Shown here one piece after another: positions 7,507 to 14,254 of a stretch of 18,054 nt of DNA. The notes below the pieces were generated by a model. It was not told where the DNA came from. It saw nothing but the letters and a program-made list of their open reading frames with translations, and did not search any database. This DNA comes from DAOUGC01 sp034429695. Its GTDB lineage: Bacteria; Chloroflexota; Anaerolineae; Anaerolineales; Anaerolineaceae. Numbering within the stretch: position 1 is the first letter of the stretch; every line of letters starts with the position of its first letter. The position numbers and the translations under genes are program-made. The stretch covers positions 1 through 18,054 of the forward strand of contig DAOUGC010000257.1 in the NCBI GenBank assembly GCA_034429695.1, in the 5' to 3' direction.

Positions 7507-7535
7507 TTGAAACCCTTTTCCCTTTTTGGTATGAT
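7507..7535 (+). promoter_or_regulatory. Strong promoter for a leaderless MoeB-operon transcript
   Basis: TTGAAA (7507-7512) and TATGAT (7530-7535) are separated by exactly 17 nt. Only GACCCC lies between the -10 box and the ATG at 7542, so transcription would start within a base or two of the start codon. There is no Shine-Dalgarno sequence, so initiation on a leaderless message is the simplest reading. Confidence 0.78.
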
Positions 7536-7541
7536 GACCCC

Positions 7542-8708
7542 ATGAAAAACGGACCATTACCAGAACTTGACCGTGAAGAAGTAAAACGGTACGCCCGCCA
7601 TCTAATCATCCCCGAGGTGGGCATGGAAGGCCAGCGCAAACTGAAGGGTTCATCGGTGCTGGTGGTGGGCACCGGAGGGCTGGGCTCACCGGCGGCTCTG
7701 TATCTGGCTGCCGCCGGGGTTGGCCGGCTGGGGCTGGTGGATTTTGATGTCGTTGAAGCATCCAATCTGCAGCGCCAGGTGTTACACGGCACGTCCACTC
7801 TGGGTATGCCCAAGGTGGAATCAGCCCGCCAGCGCCTGCACGAACTGAACCCCAATATTGAGATCGACACCTACAATGTCATCCTTTCTTCAGACAACGC
7901 ACTGGAGATCGCCGACTCGTATGACATGCTGCTTGATGGAACCGACAACTTTCCAACCCGCTACCTGATCAACGATCTATGCGTGTTGACCGGCAAGCCC
8001 TTTGTTTACGGCTCCATCTTCCGTTTTGAGGGTCAGGTGAGTGTATTCGACGCCCCGGTTGGCGGCTGTTACCGCTGCCTGTTCCCCGAACCACCCCCAC
8101 CCCATAGTGTGCCATCCTGCGGGCAGGCAGGCGTATTTGGCGTGCTGCCCGGCATTGTCGGCAGCCTGCAGGCCGCAGAAGCCATTAAATATCTGCTCGG
8201 CATCGGTGAGAGCCTGGTGGGCAGGCTTGCTTTGTTTGACGCGCTGGACATGAGCTGGCAGACGATAAAACTGCGCAAGAACCCCAAATGCAAAGCTTGC
8301 GGAGAAGAACCGTATGCCGAGATCACCGAATTAATCGATTACGAGAATTTTTGTGGATCGCCGGTTCACGAGGTCGTGATCGGCCCGGACGACTGGCAGG
8401 TGGATGTTGGTACGTTGTCAGAAATGTTAAAAAACGGCCAGCCGCTGCAACTGGTGGATGTGCGCGAGGGCATGGAACTCACCATCTCATCCCTGCCGGG
8501 CGCAGTTCAGATCTCCTACGGCGAGCTGGGCCAGCGTGCGGCGGAATTGGACCCGGCAATCCCGGTGGTGCTTTTTTGCCGTACCGGCATCCGCTCCAGC
8601 CGCGCGGTTCAGATCCTGCGCGGGGCAGGCCACCCAACCGCACGCAGCCTGCGCGGCGGGATCAACGCATGGGCTGAGCAGATCGACCCGGATTTACTGC
8701 AGTACTGA
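7542..8708 (+). CDS. moeB: MoeB/ThiF-type adenylyltransferase with C-terminal rhodanese domain
   Basis: This 388-residue E1-like enzyme should adenylate the C-terminal Gly-Gly of a ubiquitin-fold sulfur carrier (MoaD or ThiS type) and, through its rhodanese domain, help form the thiocarboxylate. Residues 1 to about 260 form the ThiF domain: YARHLIIPEVG, the ATP loop GTGGLG at 43-48, DFDVVEASNLQRQ, and DGTDNFPTRYLIND. Zinc ligands are C176/C179 and C250/C253, and the candidate active-site cysteine is C193 in PSCGQAGVFGVLPG. Residues about 285-385 form the rhodanese domain with VDVRE and the active-site loop CRTGIRS (C346). The layout matches MoeZ, MOCS3 and Uba4 proteins. It heads a four-gene run with gaps of 18-29 nt. 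The cognate carrier protein is not in the window. Molybdopterin, thiamine or another thiolation pathway is possible; nearby moaA favours the first. Confidence 0.93.
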   Translation: MKNGPLPELDREEVKRYARHLIIPEVGMEGQRKLKGSSVLVVGTGGLGSPAALYLAAAGVGRLGLVDFDVVEASNLQRQVLHGTSTLGMPKVESARQRLHELNPNIEIDTYNVILSSDNALEIADSYDMLLDGTDNFPTRYLINDLCVLTGKPFVYGSIFRFEGQVSVFDAPVGGCYRCLFPEPPPPHSVPSCGQAGVFGVLPGIVGSLQAAEAIKYLLGIGESLVGRLALFDALDMSWQTIKLRKNPKCKACGEEPYAEITELIDYENFCGSPVHEVVIGPDDWQVDVGTLSEMLKNGQPLQLVDVREGMELTISSLPGAVQISYGELGQRAAELDPAIPVVLFCRTGIRSSRAVQILRGAGHPTARSLRGGINAWAEQIDPDLLQY

Positions 8709-8726
8709 TCAATCACCGGAGGAAAG

Positions 8727-9539
8727 ATGAAAGCCCGTCAACCAAAAATGCTTGCAGCCATACTGATGCTATCCATCGCCGCGCTGGCCTGCAGCCTGCC
8801 CGGAATGGGGGCGGAACCGACCACCATCCCAACCACCTCTCCAGAGCCGCCGGCCGACACCGCCACGCCCGTTCCCACCGCAGCACCGCAACCCCTGGTG
8901 ATTGAGACTTGTGAGACGATCGAGGAAGGGGATATTCCCTACTTTATCATCACTCTGCGTGTGCCATGCGCAGATGAAGCCAGCGGCGACCCACGCGGGC
9001 AGGAATTTAATGATGCCGTCGATGCGGTCATCCAACCAGCAGTCAGCGCATTTAAGAACAGTCTTGAACCACCCATCGATCCCAATACGAACGTGCCATC
9101 CGGTCTGGATGCCGGGCACATCATTCATTACAACAACAACGGGCTGGTGAGTATTCAATTCACCATGTCCGAATATCACGCTGGGGCCGCCCATCCGCTG
9201 CCTTACACTCTGGTGCTCAACTACGATTTTGAGCAGGGCAGGGTGCTGGAGCTGTCCGACCTGTTCCAGCCCGGCTCAGACCATCTGGCATTGGTCTCGG
9301 AAAAAAGCCTTGAGCAACTTGAAGACGCCGGTGTGATGGACGCGCCCGACGGAGCAGCGCCGCTGGAAGATAATTACCGCAACTGGAACCTGAGGGAAAA
9401 TGGGTTGGTGGTCACATTTGATCCCTACCAGGTGGCGGCATATGCGGCGGGTTACCAGATCGTGGTTCTGGACTACGCCGATCTGGCTCCCATCCTGCTG
9501 TCCGGTGGCCCGGTCAGCAGGATCCTTGATCAGGATTAA
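8727..9539 (+). CDS. DUF3298 (RsiV-like) domain lipoprotein
   Basis: A 270-residue predicted lipoprotein. The signal segment ends in ALAC with C22 as the likely lipidated cysteine; -3 is Ala rather than the more usual Leu. A Thr/Pro-rich linker (TIPTTSPEPP and following) runs to about residue 52. The remainder fits the DUF4163/DUF3298 pair seen in the extracellular parts of RsiV-like and PdaC-like proteins: a beta-rich region with YHAGAAHPLPYT and VLELSDLF, ending NWNLRENGLVVTFDPYQVAA and YQIVVLDYADL. RsiV members bind lysozyme, but no transmembrane anti-sigma part is present here, so that role should not be carried over. A very good GGAGGA ribosome site lies 6 nt before the ATG. The gene starts 18 nt after the MoeB stop and is probably co-transcribed. 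Confidence 0.82.
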   Translation: MKARQPKMLAAILMLSIAALACSLPGMGAEPTTIPTTSPEPPADTATPVPTAAPQPLVIETCETIEEGDIPYFIITLRVPCADEASGDPRGQEFNDAVDAVIQPAVSAFKNSLEPPIDPNTNVPSGLDAGHIIHYNNNGLVSIQFTMSEYHAGAAHPLPYTLVLNYDFEQGRVLELSDLFQPGSDHLALVSEKSLEQLEDAGVMDAPDGAAPLEDNYRNWNLRENGLVVTFDPYQVAAYAAGYQIVVLDYADLAPILLSGGPVSRILDQD

Positions 9540-9568
9540 TTCATGTTTTACTCAGGTGGGATACCAAA

Positions 9569-10507
9569 ATGAACGAAGAAAAACCTGTATTACTGGTGGT
9601 TCTGGCTCATCCAGACGATGAAACCTTTGGCATGGGCGGCACGCTGGCCATGTACGCTCGCTGCGGGGTGAATGTGCACCTGGTGTGCGCCACCCGTGGC
9701 GAAGCCGGTGAGATGGAGCCTGAATATTTGGAAGGCTACGCGAATATCGCTGACCGGCGCGTGGCAGAACTGCGCTGCGCCGCCGGTTTGCTGGGCATCA
9801 CCGCTGTGCACTTCCTCAACTATCGCGATTCCGGCATGCCCGGCTCCCTCGCCAATGAGCATCCACGCGCACTGGTGGGACAACCCATTGACCAGGTGAC
9901 TGAGGACATCGTCCATTACATCCGCAAACTGCGCCCTCATGTGGTGGTCACCTTTGACCCCATCGGCGGCTACCGCCACCCCGACCATATCGCCATCCAT
10001 CAGGCCACCGTACGCGCATTTTATGCCGCCGGTGACCCGCAGCAGTTCCCCTCCGAACTCGGCGCGCACACCCCCCAGCGCCTGTTCTTCCACGTCATTC
10101 CACACACCTTCCTGCGCCTGGCGGTGCGCACGATGCCACTCTTCGGCAAGGATCCGCGCCGCTTTGGCAAGAATGCCGATATTGACCTTGCGTCCCTGGT
10201 GGAAGTGCGTTTCCCCACCCACACAGTGATTAACTTCTTGCCTGTGGCTGGTATCCGTGACGAGGCTTCGGCCTGTCACGCCAGCCAGGGCGGCGGGCGC
10301 ATCTTCCCGTCCATCATCAATCGCATCCGTTACCTGTTTTCATCCACCGAAAACTTCATGCAGGCGCATCCACAGCGTGCCGGGGGGCGCATATCCCACG
10401 ATCTGTTCGATGGTGTGCAGATCAATGGCGGCAGCCGGTCGGTGATCCGCCAGTTCAAACATGCGCTTCCGACAAGCGGACCCGCGCCAGAAGATTCAAT
10501 CAGCTAA
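9569..10507 (+). CDS. PIG-L/LmbE family zinc-dependent deacetylase
   Basis: This 312-residue protein belongs to the PIG-L family, which removes acetyl groups from N-acetylglucosamine-type amides (examples are MshB in mycothiol, BshB in bacillithiol and PIG-L in GPI-anchor synthesis). The N-terminal motif AHPDDE is at 13-18, where H14 and D17 should bind zinc and D16 act as base. The second motif, GGYRHPDH, is at 133-140, where H140 should be the third zinc ligand. GxGGTLA and RGEAGEM are also present. The protein is cytoplasmic, with no signal peptide. The length and RGE-G arrangement resemble the MshB/mycothiol-conjugate amidase branch, but the natural substrate cannot be fixed from sequence. 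A GGTGGGA site precedes the ATG. It is the third gene of the operon, 29 nt after the lipoprotein. Confidence 0.93.
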   Translation: MNEEKPVLLVVLAHPDDETFGMGGTLAMYARCGVNVHLVCATRGEAGEMEPEYLEGYANIADRRVAELRCAAGLLGITAVHFLNYRDSGMPGSLANEHPRALVGQPIDQVTEDIVHYIRKLRPHVVVTFDPIGGYRHPDHIAIHQATVRAFYAAGDPQQFPSELGAHTPQRLFFHVIPHTFLRLAVRTMPLFGKDPRRFGKNADIDLASLVEVRFPTHTVINFLPVAGIRDEASACHASQGGGRIFPSIINRIRYLFSSTENFMQAHPQRAGGRISHDLFDGVQINGGSRSVIRQFKHALPTSGPAPEDSIS

Positions 10508-10534
10508 TTCCTCATCTTCTCCTGGAGATCAAAC

Positions 10535-11278
10535 GTGTCTGACAGCATCGGCAAAAAATTCATGCAGTTGACCACCCCGCAGCATATGCCCGCCTCGCCC
10601 CAATCCAGGAGCGAGCCTCAACCCGCACTTGAAATACCCAGCTCCCCCGGCGCCACATTGATCCAACTTCCCCCGCCGCAGGAACTGACCCTGCCCGCCA
10701 TGGATCTGCGCGACGCGATTGAAAAACGCCGCTCCCACCGTGTGTACACACCCCAGGCGCTCACACAGAATGAACTGGCCGGGTTGTTGTGGTTAACCCA
10801 GGGTGTAAAAAAGGTCACCGACCGCCCCGCCACGCTGCGAACCATTCCATCCGCTGGCGCGCGGCATCCATTTGAAACCTACCTGCTGATCAATAACGTG
10901 GAAGGTCTGCAAAAAGGTCTGTACCGCTATCTGGCATTGACCCACTCGCTTGAATGTGTGAACCTGGCGGAGAATTTAACTACAGAACTAATGGAAGCCT
11001 GCCAGCATCAACAGCACGTGCAAACCTGCGCGGTGTTTTTTATCTGGGTGGCCGTGGTTGAACGCACCACCTGGCGTTACCCCGAACGCGGTTACCGCTA
11101 CCTGTTCCTGGATGCAGGTCACGTGTGCCAGAATCTGTACCTGGCAGCGGAAGCCATGGACTGCGGGGTGTGCGCCATCGGTGCGTACGATGACGACCGC
11201 ATCAACCGGGCTCTCGGGTTGGACGGTGAAACCCAATTTGTGGTGTACGGCGGCACGCTGGGCAAACAGACCCACTAG
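10535..11278 (+). CDS. SagB/ThcOx-type nitroreductase family oxidase
   Basis: A 247-residue FMN-dependent nitroreductase-fold protein of the SagB/ThcOx subgroup, whose studied members oxidise azolines to azoles in modified peptides. Many stand-alone members have no known substrate. It has the family N-terminal stretch (GKKFMQLT, a Pro/Ser-rich linker, then LPPP), the FMN-phosphate-binding EKRRSHRVYTPQALTQNEL, and RTIPSAGARHPFETYLL. C-terminally it has LDAGHVCQNLYLAAEAMDCGVCAIGAYDD and VVYGGTLGK. The start is GTG at 10535, with TGGAGA about 7 nt before it; the family N-terminus begins there. It lies 27 nt after the PIG-L gene and is the last gene of the run. No YcaO cyclodehydratase or precursor peptide is next to it, so a peptide-azole role is unproven. 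Confidence 0.9.
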   Translation: MSDSIGKKFMQLTTPQHMPASPQSRSEPQPALEIPSSPGATLIQLPPPQELTLPAMDLRDAIEKRRSHRVYTPQALTQNELAGLLWLTQGVKKVTDRPATLRTIPSAGARHPFETYLLINNVEGLQKGLYRYLALTHSLECVNLAENLTTELMEACQHQQHVQTCAVFFIWVAVVERTTWRYPERGYRYLFLDAGHVCQNLYLAAEAMDCGVCAIGAYDDDRINRALGLDGETQFVVYGGTLGKQTH

Positions 11279-11377
11279 GTTCTTGTAGCTCAGAGAGAGA
11301 AAAAACGATGGGAACAGAACCAGACCTTTTAACGGTAGCCCCTCCTGAAGAATACAGACCTGTAAACAAAGGATGAT

Positions 11378-11396
11378 TATTAATCACCGATTAGTA
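11378..11396. repeat. Imperfect inverted repeat overlapping the darT -10 box
   Basis: TATTAATCACCGATTAGTA has 8-bp arms around an ACC centre, with one mismatch. It fills the end of the -35/-10 spacer and covers the first two bases of TATAAT. This is a typical repressor-site position, but no binding protein can be named from sequence. Confidence 0.5.
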
Positions 11397-11400
11397 TAAT
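11395..11400 (+). promoter_or_regulatory. -10 box of the darTG promoter
   Basis: A consensus TATAAT lies 37 nt before the darT ATG, and transcription would begin near 11407. No good -35 is visible at 16-18 nt (GATGAT at 17 nt is poor). A second, weaker CATAAT is at 11414-11419 inside the next palindrome. Confidence 0.6.
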
Positions 11401-11406
11401 AGTATG

Positions 11407-11424
11407 TAGATAACATAATATCTA
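11407..11424. repeat. Perfect inverted repeat at the darT transcription start
   Basis: TAGATAACATAATATCTA has perfect 6-bp arms, TAGATA and TATCTA, around ACATAA. It runs from the predicted start point to 2 nt before the darT GGAG site. As RNA the hairpin would be weak (mostly A-U), so an operator for a dimeric regulator is more likely than an RNA structure. Confidence 0.55.
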
Positions 11425-11437
11425 TCGGAGCCAAAAA

Positions 11438-12094
11438 ATGACGGTGCCAGCCCGGCCAAAAATATATCATATTGTCCACATGGACCGGTTACCGTCGATC
11501 ATAAGGGATGGCTTTCTCTTATCCGATACTGAAATCTCTCGACGCACCCCACATGGAACCACAATTGGCATGTCATCCATTAAACAACGCCGGCTGGGGT
11601 TAATGCTTTCCAGTCACCCGGGTCTGCATGTCGGCGAGTGTGTGCCCTTCTATTTTTGTCCGCGTTCCGTCATGCTTTACATGATTTATAGGGCAAATGA
11701 TCTGGAACTTAGTTATCGCGGCGGACAGGGCCCAATCGTACATCTCATGGCTGACCTGCAAAGCACAACAGCCTGGGCAGAATTACATCATCAACGTTGG
11801 GCATTCACTCTTTCAAATGCAGGTACCAGGTATTTCGAGGATCGGGCTGATTTGAATAATTTGAATGAAATCAACTGGAAAGCAGTTAATGCCACTATTT
11901 GGAGTGGAGCAGGAATCGACCCTTCATTGAAAGAGGGAAAACAGGCTGAGTTTTTATTGGAAAATAAATTTCCTTGGACTTTGGTGGAAGAAATTGGTGT
12001 ATCATCTCAGAAAGTCTATCAACAAGTCATGGAAATGCTCTCTGAAGCAGGGTATCATCCAACCGTTAAGATCAGGACAGATTGGTATTATTGA
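11438..12094 (+). CDS. darT: DarT toxin: DNA (thymidine) ADP-ribosyltransferase
   Basis: DarT uses NAD+ to attach ADP-ribose to thymidine in single-stranded DNA, which stalls replication. DarTG systems act as toxin-antitoxins and as anti-phage defence. The 218-residue protein is full length for the family (formerly DUF4433). It opens with IYHIVHMDRLPSIIRDGFLLSD, followed by IGMSSIKQRRL, where R51 matches the conserved NAD-site arginine. Next are VPFYFCPRSVMLY, YRGGQGPIVHLMADL, and RWAFTLSNAGTRYFE. The catalytic glutamate is E171 in KQAEFLLE, and FPWTLVEEIGV closes the core. All expected active-site elements are intact, so it should be toxic without DarG. The ATG is preceded by GGAG 7 nt upstream. 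The gene and its partner are clearly richer in A+T than the flanking genes, suggesting horizontal acquisition. Confidence 0.96.
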   Translation: MTVPARPKIYHIVHMDRLPSIIRDGFLLSDTEISRRTPHGTTIGMSSIKQRRLGLMLSSHPGLHVGECVPFYFCPRSVMLYMIYRANDLELSYRGGQGPIVHLMADLQSTTAWAELHHQRWAFTLSNAGTRYFEDRADLNNLNEINWKAVNATIWSGAGIDPSLKEGKQAEFLLENKFPWTLVEEIGVSSQKVYQQVMEMLSEAGYHPTVKIRTDWYY

Positions 12095-12109
12095 TAAGGA
12101 GGCGGCGAG

Positions 12110-13171
12110 ATGATTCAATACAAAAGCGGAGATATCCTGAAAGAAGACGCCGAAGCCCTTGTCAACACGGTGAATTGCGTTGGTGTCATGGGGCGAGGAA
12201 TCGCATTGCAATTTAAGAATGCATTTCCCGAAAATTTTTCCAACTATGTTGAAGCGTGTAAGAATAAAGCCGTTCAACCAGGGCGAATGTTGGTATACAA
12301 AACCGGTCAACTTACCAACCCCCGGTACATCATCAATTTCCCTACCAAGCGCCATTGGCGTGGAAACAGTCGGATTGAAGATATTGAGGCAGGGTTGACT
12401 GCTTTGGTTGAAACCATTCGAGAATATGATATCCGTTCCATCGCCATTCCGCCTTTGGGGTCCGGTTTGGGTGGACTGGAGTGGTCAAAAGTAAAACCCC
12501 GCATTGTTGCTGCATTGGCGCCACTTACTGAAGTAAAAGTGATCATCTTCGAGCCACAAGGCGCGCCAGCCAGTGAAAACATGGCCCATAACCGCCAGAC
12601 GCCCAAAATGACGGCGGGGCGGGCAGCTTTGATCGAGCTAATGAATCGTTATCTTGCTGGACTACTTGATCCGTTTGTTACATTACTTGAACTTCATAAA
12701 TTGATGTATCTGATGCAAGAAGCTGGTGAACCACTGCACCTTAATTACCGAAAGGGCCCTTATGGACCTTATGCTGAGAACCTTCGCCACGTATTGAATG
12801 CGATCGAAGGTCATCTGATATCAGGCTATGCGGATGGTGGGGATTCGCCGCACAAACACCTTTCACTGGTTCCCGGTGCAGTGGAAGAAGCTTCGGCATT
12901 CTTAAGTGAACATCCCGAAACACGGGAACGTTCAGAAAGAGTGGCAGATCTGGTCGAGGGATTCGAATCTCCCTTTGGCTTGGAACTGTTATCCACAGTC
13001 TACTGGATTATGAATAATGACCCGGTCAATTCCGTCGACGAGGTTATTCAGAATACATATGCCTGGAGTGAACATAAACAACAGTTCACCCCCAGACAAA
13101 TAGCCCTGGCAGTGGATGTCGTAACTCAAAAAGGTTGGGGGCGTAAGCTGGAAACAGCCATTTGGAACTGA
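12110..13171 (+). CDS. darG: DarG antitoxin: DNA ADP-ribose glycohydrolase macrodomain protein
   Basis: DarG reverses DarT damage by removing ADP-ribose from thymidine, and also blocks DarT directly through its C-terminal domain. The 353-residue length is standard. Residues 1 to about 155 form the macrodomain: GDILKEDAEALVNTVNCVGVMGRGIA (with N22), then FPTKRHWRGNS, where K80 matches the catalytic lysine, and IPPLGSGLGGLEW. After a short linker, residues about 168-353 form the DarT-binding domain, with LELHKLMYLMQEAGEPL and YRKGPYGPYAENLRHVL. That stretch resembles the SocA/Panacea (DUF4065) pattern; this is my reading of the motif, not a tested match. It starts 15 nt after darT with a strong AAGGAGG site, so antitoxin translation should be efficient. 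It converges on the CYTH gene. Confidence 0.96.
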   Translation: MIQYKSGDILKEDAEALVNTVNCVGVMGRGIALQFKNAFPENFSNYVEACKNKAVQPGRMLVYKTGQLTNPRYIINFPTKRHWRGNSRIEDIEAGLTALVETIREYDIRSIAIPPLGSGLGGLEWSKVKPRIVAALAPLTEVKVIIFEPQGAPASENMAHNRQTPKMTAGRAALIELMNRYLAGLLDPFVTLLELHKLMYLMQEAGEPLHLNYRKGPYGPYAENLRHVLNAIEGHLISGYADGGDSPHKHLSLVPGAVEEASAFLSEHPETRERSERVADLVEGFESPFGLELLSTVYWIMNNDPVNSVDEVIQNTYAWSEHKQQFTPRQIALAVDVVTQKGWGRKLETAIWN

Positions 13172-13180
13172 TTATTCATT

Positions 13181-13202
13181 AACCTCAAAAGCGGTGAGGG
13201 TT
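13181..13202 (+). terminator. Weak hairpin after darG
   Basis: AACCTCA and TGAGGGTT pair with one bulged G around a 7-nt loop (AAAGCGG), starting 10 nt after the darG stop. A T-rich but interrupted tail (GATTTGTTT) follows on the plus strand. It could end darTG transcription; for the opposing CYTH gene there is no T-run. Confidence 0.4.
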
Positions 13203-13209
13203 GATTTGT

Positions 13210-13818
13210 TTACCTGTCCGCAAAATGCAAATCCATATCCTCTGGGCTTACATTCAACCCCTCCAGCGCGTCAAACGCCAGGTCGCGCATGGTCAATCCG
13301 CGACGTTGCTTAAATCCTTCAAAGATCTCCAGATAAGAACCCGGAGCCCGCGCCGACCAGTCCAGGCGCAGGTCATCTGAAATGTCGTGGATCTGGTCAG
13401 GGTTTTGCCCTTCGATCTCGATAAACGCCCCATACGGCATTTCATCCAGCGTAATCACCGCGTCACGATACATATACGATGTGCGGAATTTCTCGTACAT
13501 CACGCTCACGCGATACCCAAGCGCCTCAAGAAACGCACGCGCGGTATCAAAATTTTCAACGATCATCTCGATTTCCACCCGCGACTGCACCCCCTGCTCG
13601 GCGTGAGCGGGCCCCTTGTAGGTCAAAATCGCCGCCTGGTCCTGCCTCAACCGCAGCACACGATGAGCGCGGGTCAGGTCCCCCTCAGGGGTATCATAGC
13701 GCAGATTGATCTCATGGGTGCGCGGCTGGGTCAGTATTCCACCCAGGCTTTGAATGCGCTCCTCCATGCGGACCAGATCGCTGACAAGATATTTCACCTC
13801 AAGTTCAATCGGTTCCAT
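13210..13818 (-). CDS. CYTH-domain protein (class IV adenylate cyclase / thiamine triphosphatase-like)
   Basis: This 202-residue protein has the CYTH tunnel fold, whose members hydrolyse or cyclise triphosphates (ThTPase, CyaB-type adenylate cyclase, inorganic triphosphatase). The signature ExExK is at E5, E7 and K9 in IELEVKYLV. Alternating basic/acidic strand motifs follow: NLRYDTPEGDL, HRVLRLRQ, ILTYKGP, SRVEIEM, YEKFRTSYMYRD, ITLDEMPYGAFIEIEG. The spacing resembles the CyaB branch. The start is placed at the ATG at 13818, because GGGGAGG lies 6 nt upstream; ATG at 13824 directly abuts that site, and an open frame continues to 13866. The first bases overlap the end of the upstream membrane-protein gene by 14 bp, suggesting translational coupling. 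Substrate and reaction are not settled by sequence. Confidence 0.9.
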   Translation of the reverse strand: MEPIELEVKYLVSDLVRMEERIQSLGGILTQPRTHEINLRYDTPEGDLTRAHRVLRLRQDQAAILTYKGPAHAEQGVQSRVEIEMIVENFDTARAFLEALGYRVSVMYEKFRTSYMYRDAVITLDEMPYGAFIEIEGQNPDQIHDISDDLRLDWSARAPGSYLEIFEGFKQRRGLTMRDLAFDALEGLNVSPEDMDLHFADR

Positions 13819-14254
13819 GTTCATCCTCCCCTCCCCCGTTGGTATCAGGCGCAGCCGGGCGTTCAATGGTGATCAACCACACCGCCAGCAACCCGATGAT
13901 GGTAAAGCCGGTTAAAAATGGCAAATTGGCGCGCGCTGCTGGCGACTGGCTCAGGAACAACCGGTCAGCCCAGAACCAGGCAGCCATGATCAATACCGCC
14001 AGCCGGCAGGCAACCAGCCCCCAGGCACGCCGTAGAATCAGCCCGATCAGGGCAGTCAGCGCCAGCAGCCCCCATGCCGCCCCGCTAAAAACCAGGTACC
14101 ATACGCCAACCGATGCCTGCATGGTTTCAATGGTTTCGCGGTGAATAAGCGCCTGGCTCATGCGCAGCCAGCCCAGCACTGACAGCGCCAGAAACACCGC
14201 CGCCAGCAGCCGCCGCCAAATGTTCATGCGAATGGGATGATGGTTGGCTTTCAT
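13805..14254 (-). CDS. Small integral membrane protein of unknown function
   Basis: A 149-residue protein with four likely transmembrane helices (roughly residues 14-32, 50-72, 77-97 and 110-127) and a polar, acidic, Gly-rich C-terminus (TNGGGEDEHGTD). I do not recognise a named family. The ATG at 14254 follows the TAG stop of the glycosyltransferase gene with no base between, and only a poor ribosome site is present, so it is probably translated by re-initiation. An alternative ATG at residue 10 also lacks a ribosome site. The gene's 3' end overlaps the CYTH gene start by 14 bp. The position suggests a part in the same envelope-sugar process as the glycosyltransferase, but nothing in the sequence proves it. 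Confidence 0.78.
   Translation of the reverse strand: MKANHHPIRMNIWRRLLAAVFLALSVLGWLRMSQALIHRETIETMQASVGVWYLVFSGAAWGLLALTALIGLILRRAWGLVACRLAVLIMAAWFWADRLFLSQSPAARANLPFLTGFTIIGLLAVWLITIERPAAPDTNGGGEDEHGTD

Noticed and set aside
11277..11300. tRNA-like stretch GTTCTTGTAGCTCAGAG after the SagB-type gene, suggesting a tRNA gene or integration site.
   Set aside because: It resembles only the 5' end and D-arm of a tRNA. No anticodon stem, T-arm (GTTCGAATC-like) or matching acceptor strand follows, and there is no copy on the far side of darTG.
11278..11321. GGTTCT/AGAACC inverted repeat followed by CTTTT, as a terminator after the SagB-type gene.
   Set aside because: Arms of 6 bp enclose a loop of 32 nt and the T-run is short. 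It is unlikely to fold in competition with other structures.
11308..11376. Small open frame of 22 codons (MGTEPDLLTVAPPEEYRPVNKG) with an AGAGAGA stretch before it, between the SagB-type gene and darT.
   Set aside because: The ribosome site is poor, the frame is short, and it contains no recognisable motif. It ends just before the darT promoter palindrome. Without conservation data it cannot be supported as a gene.
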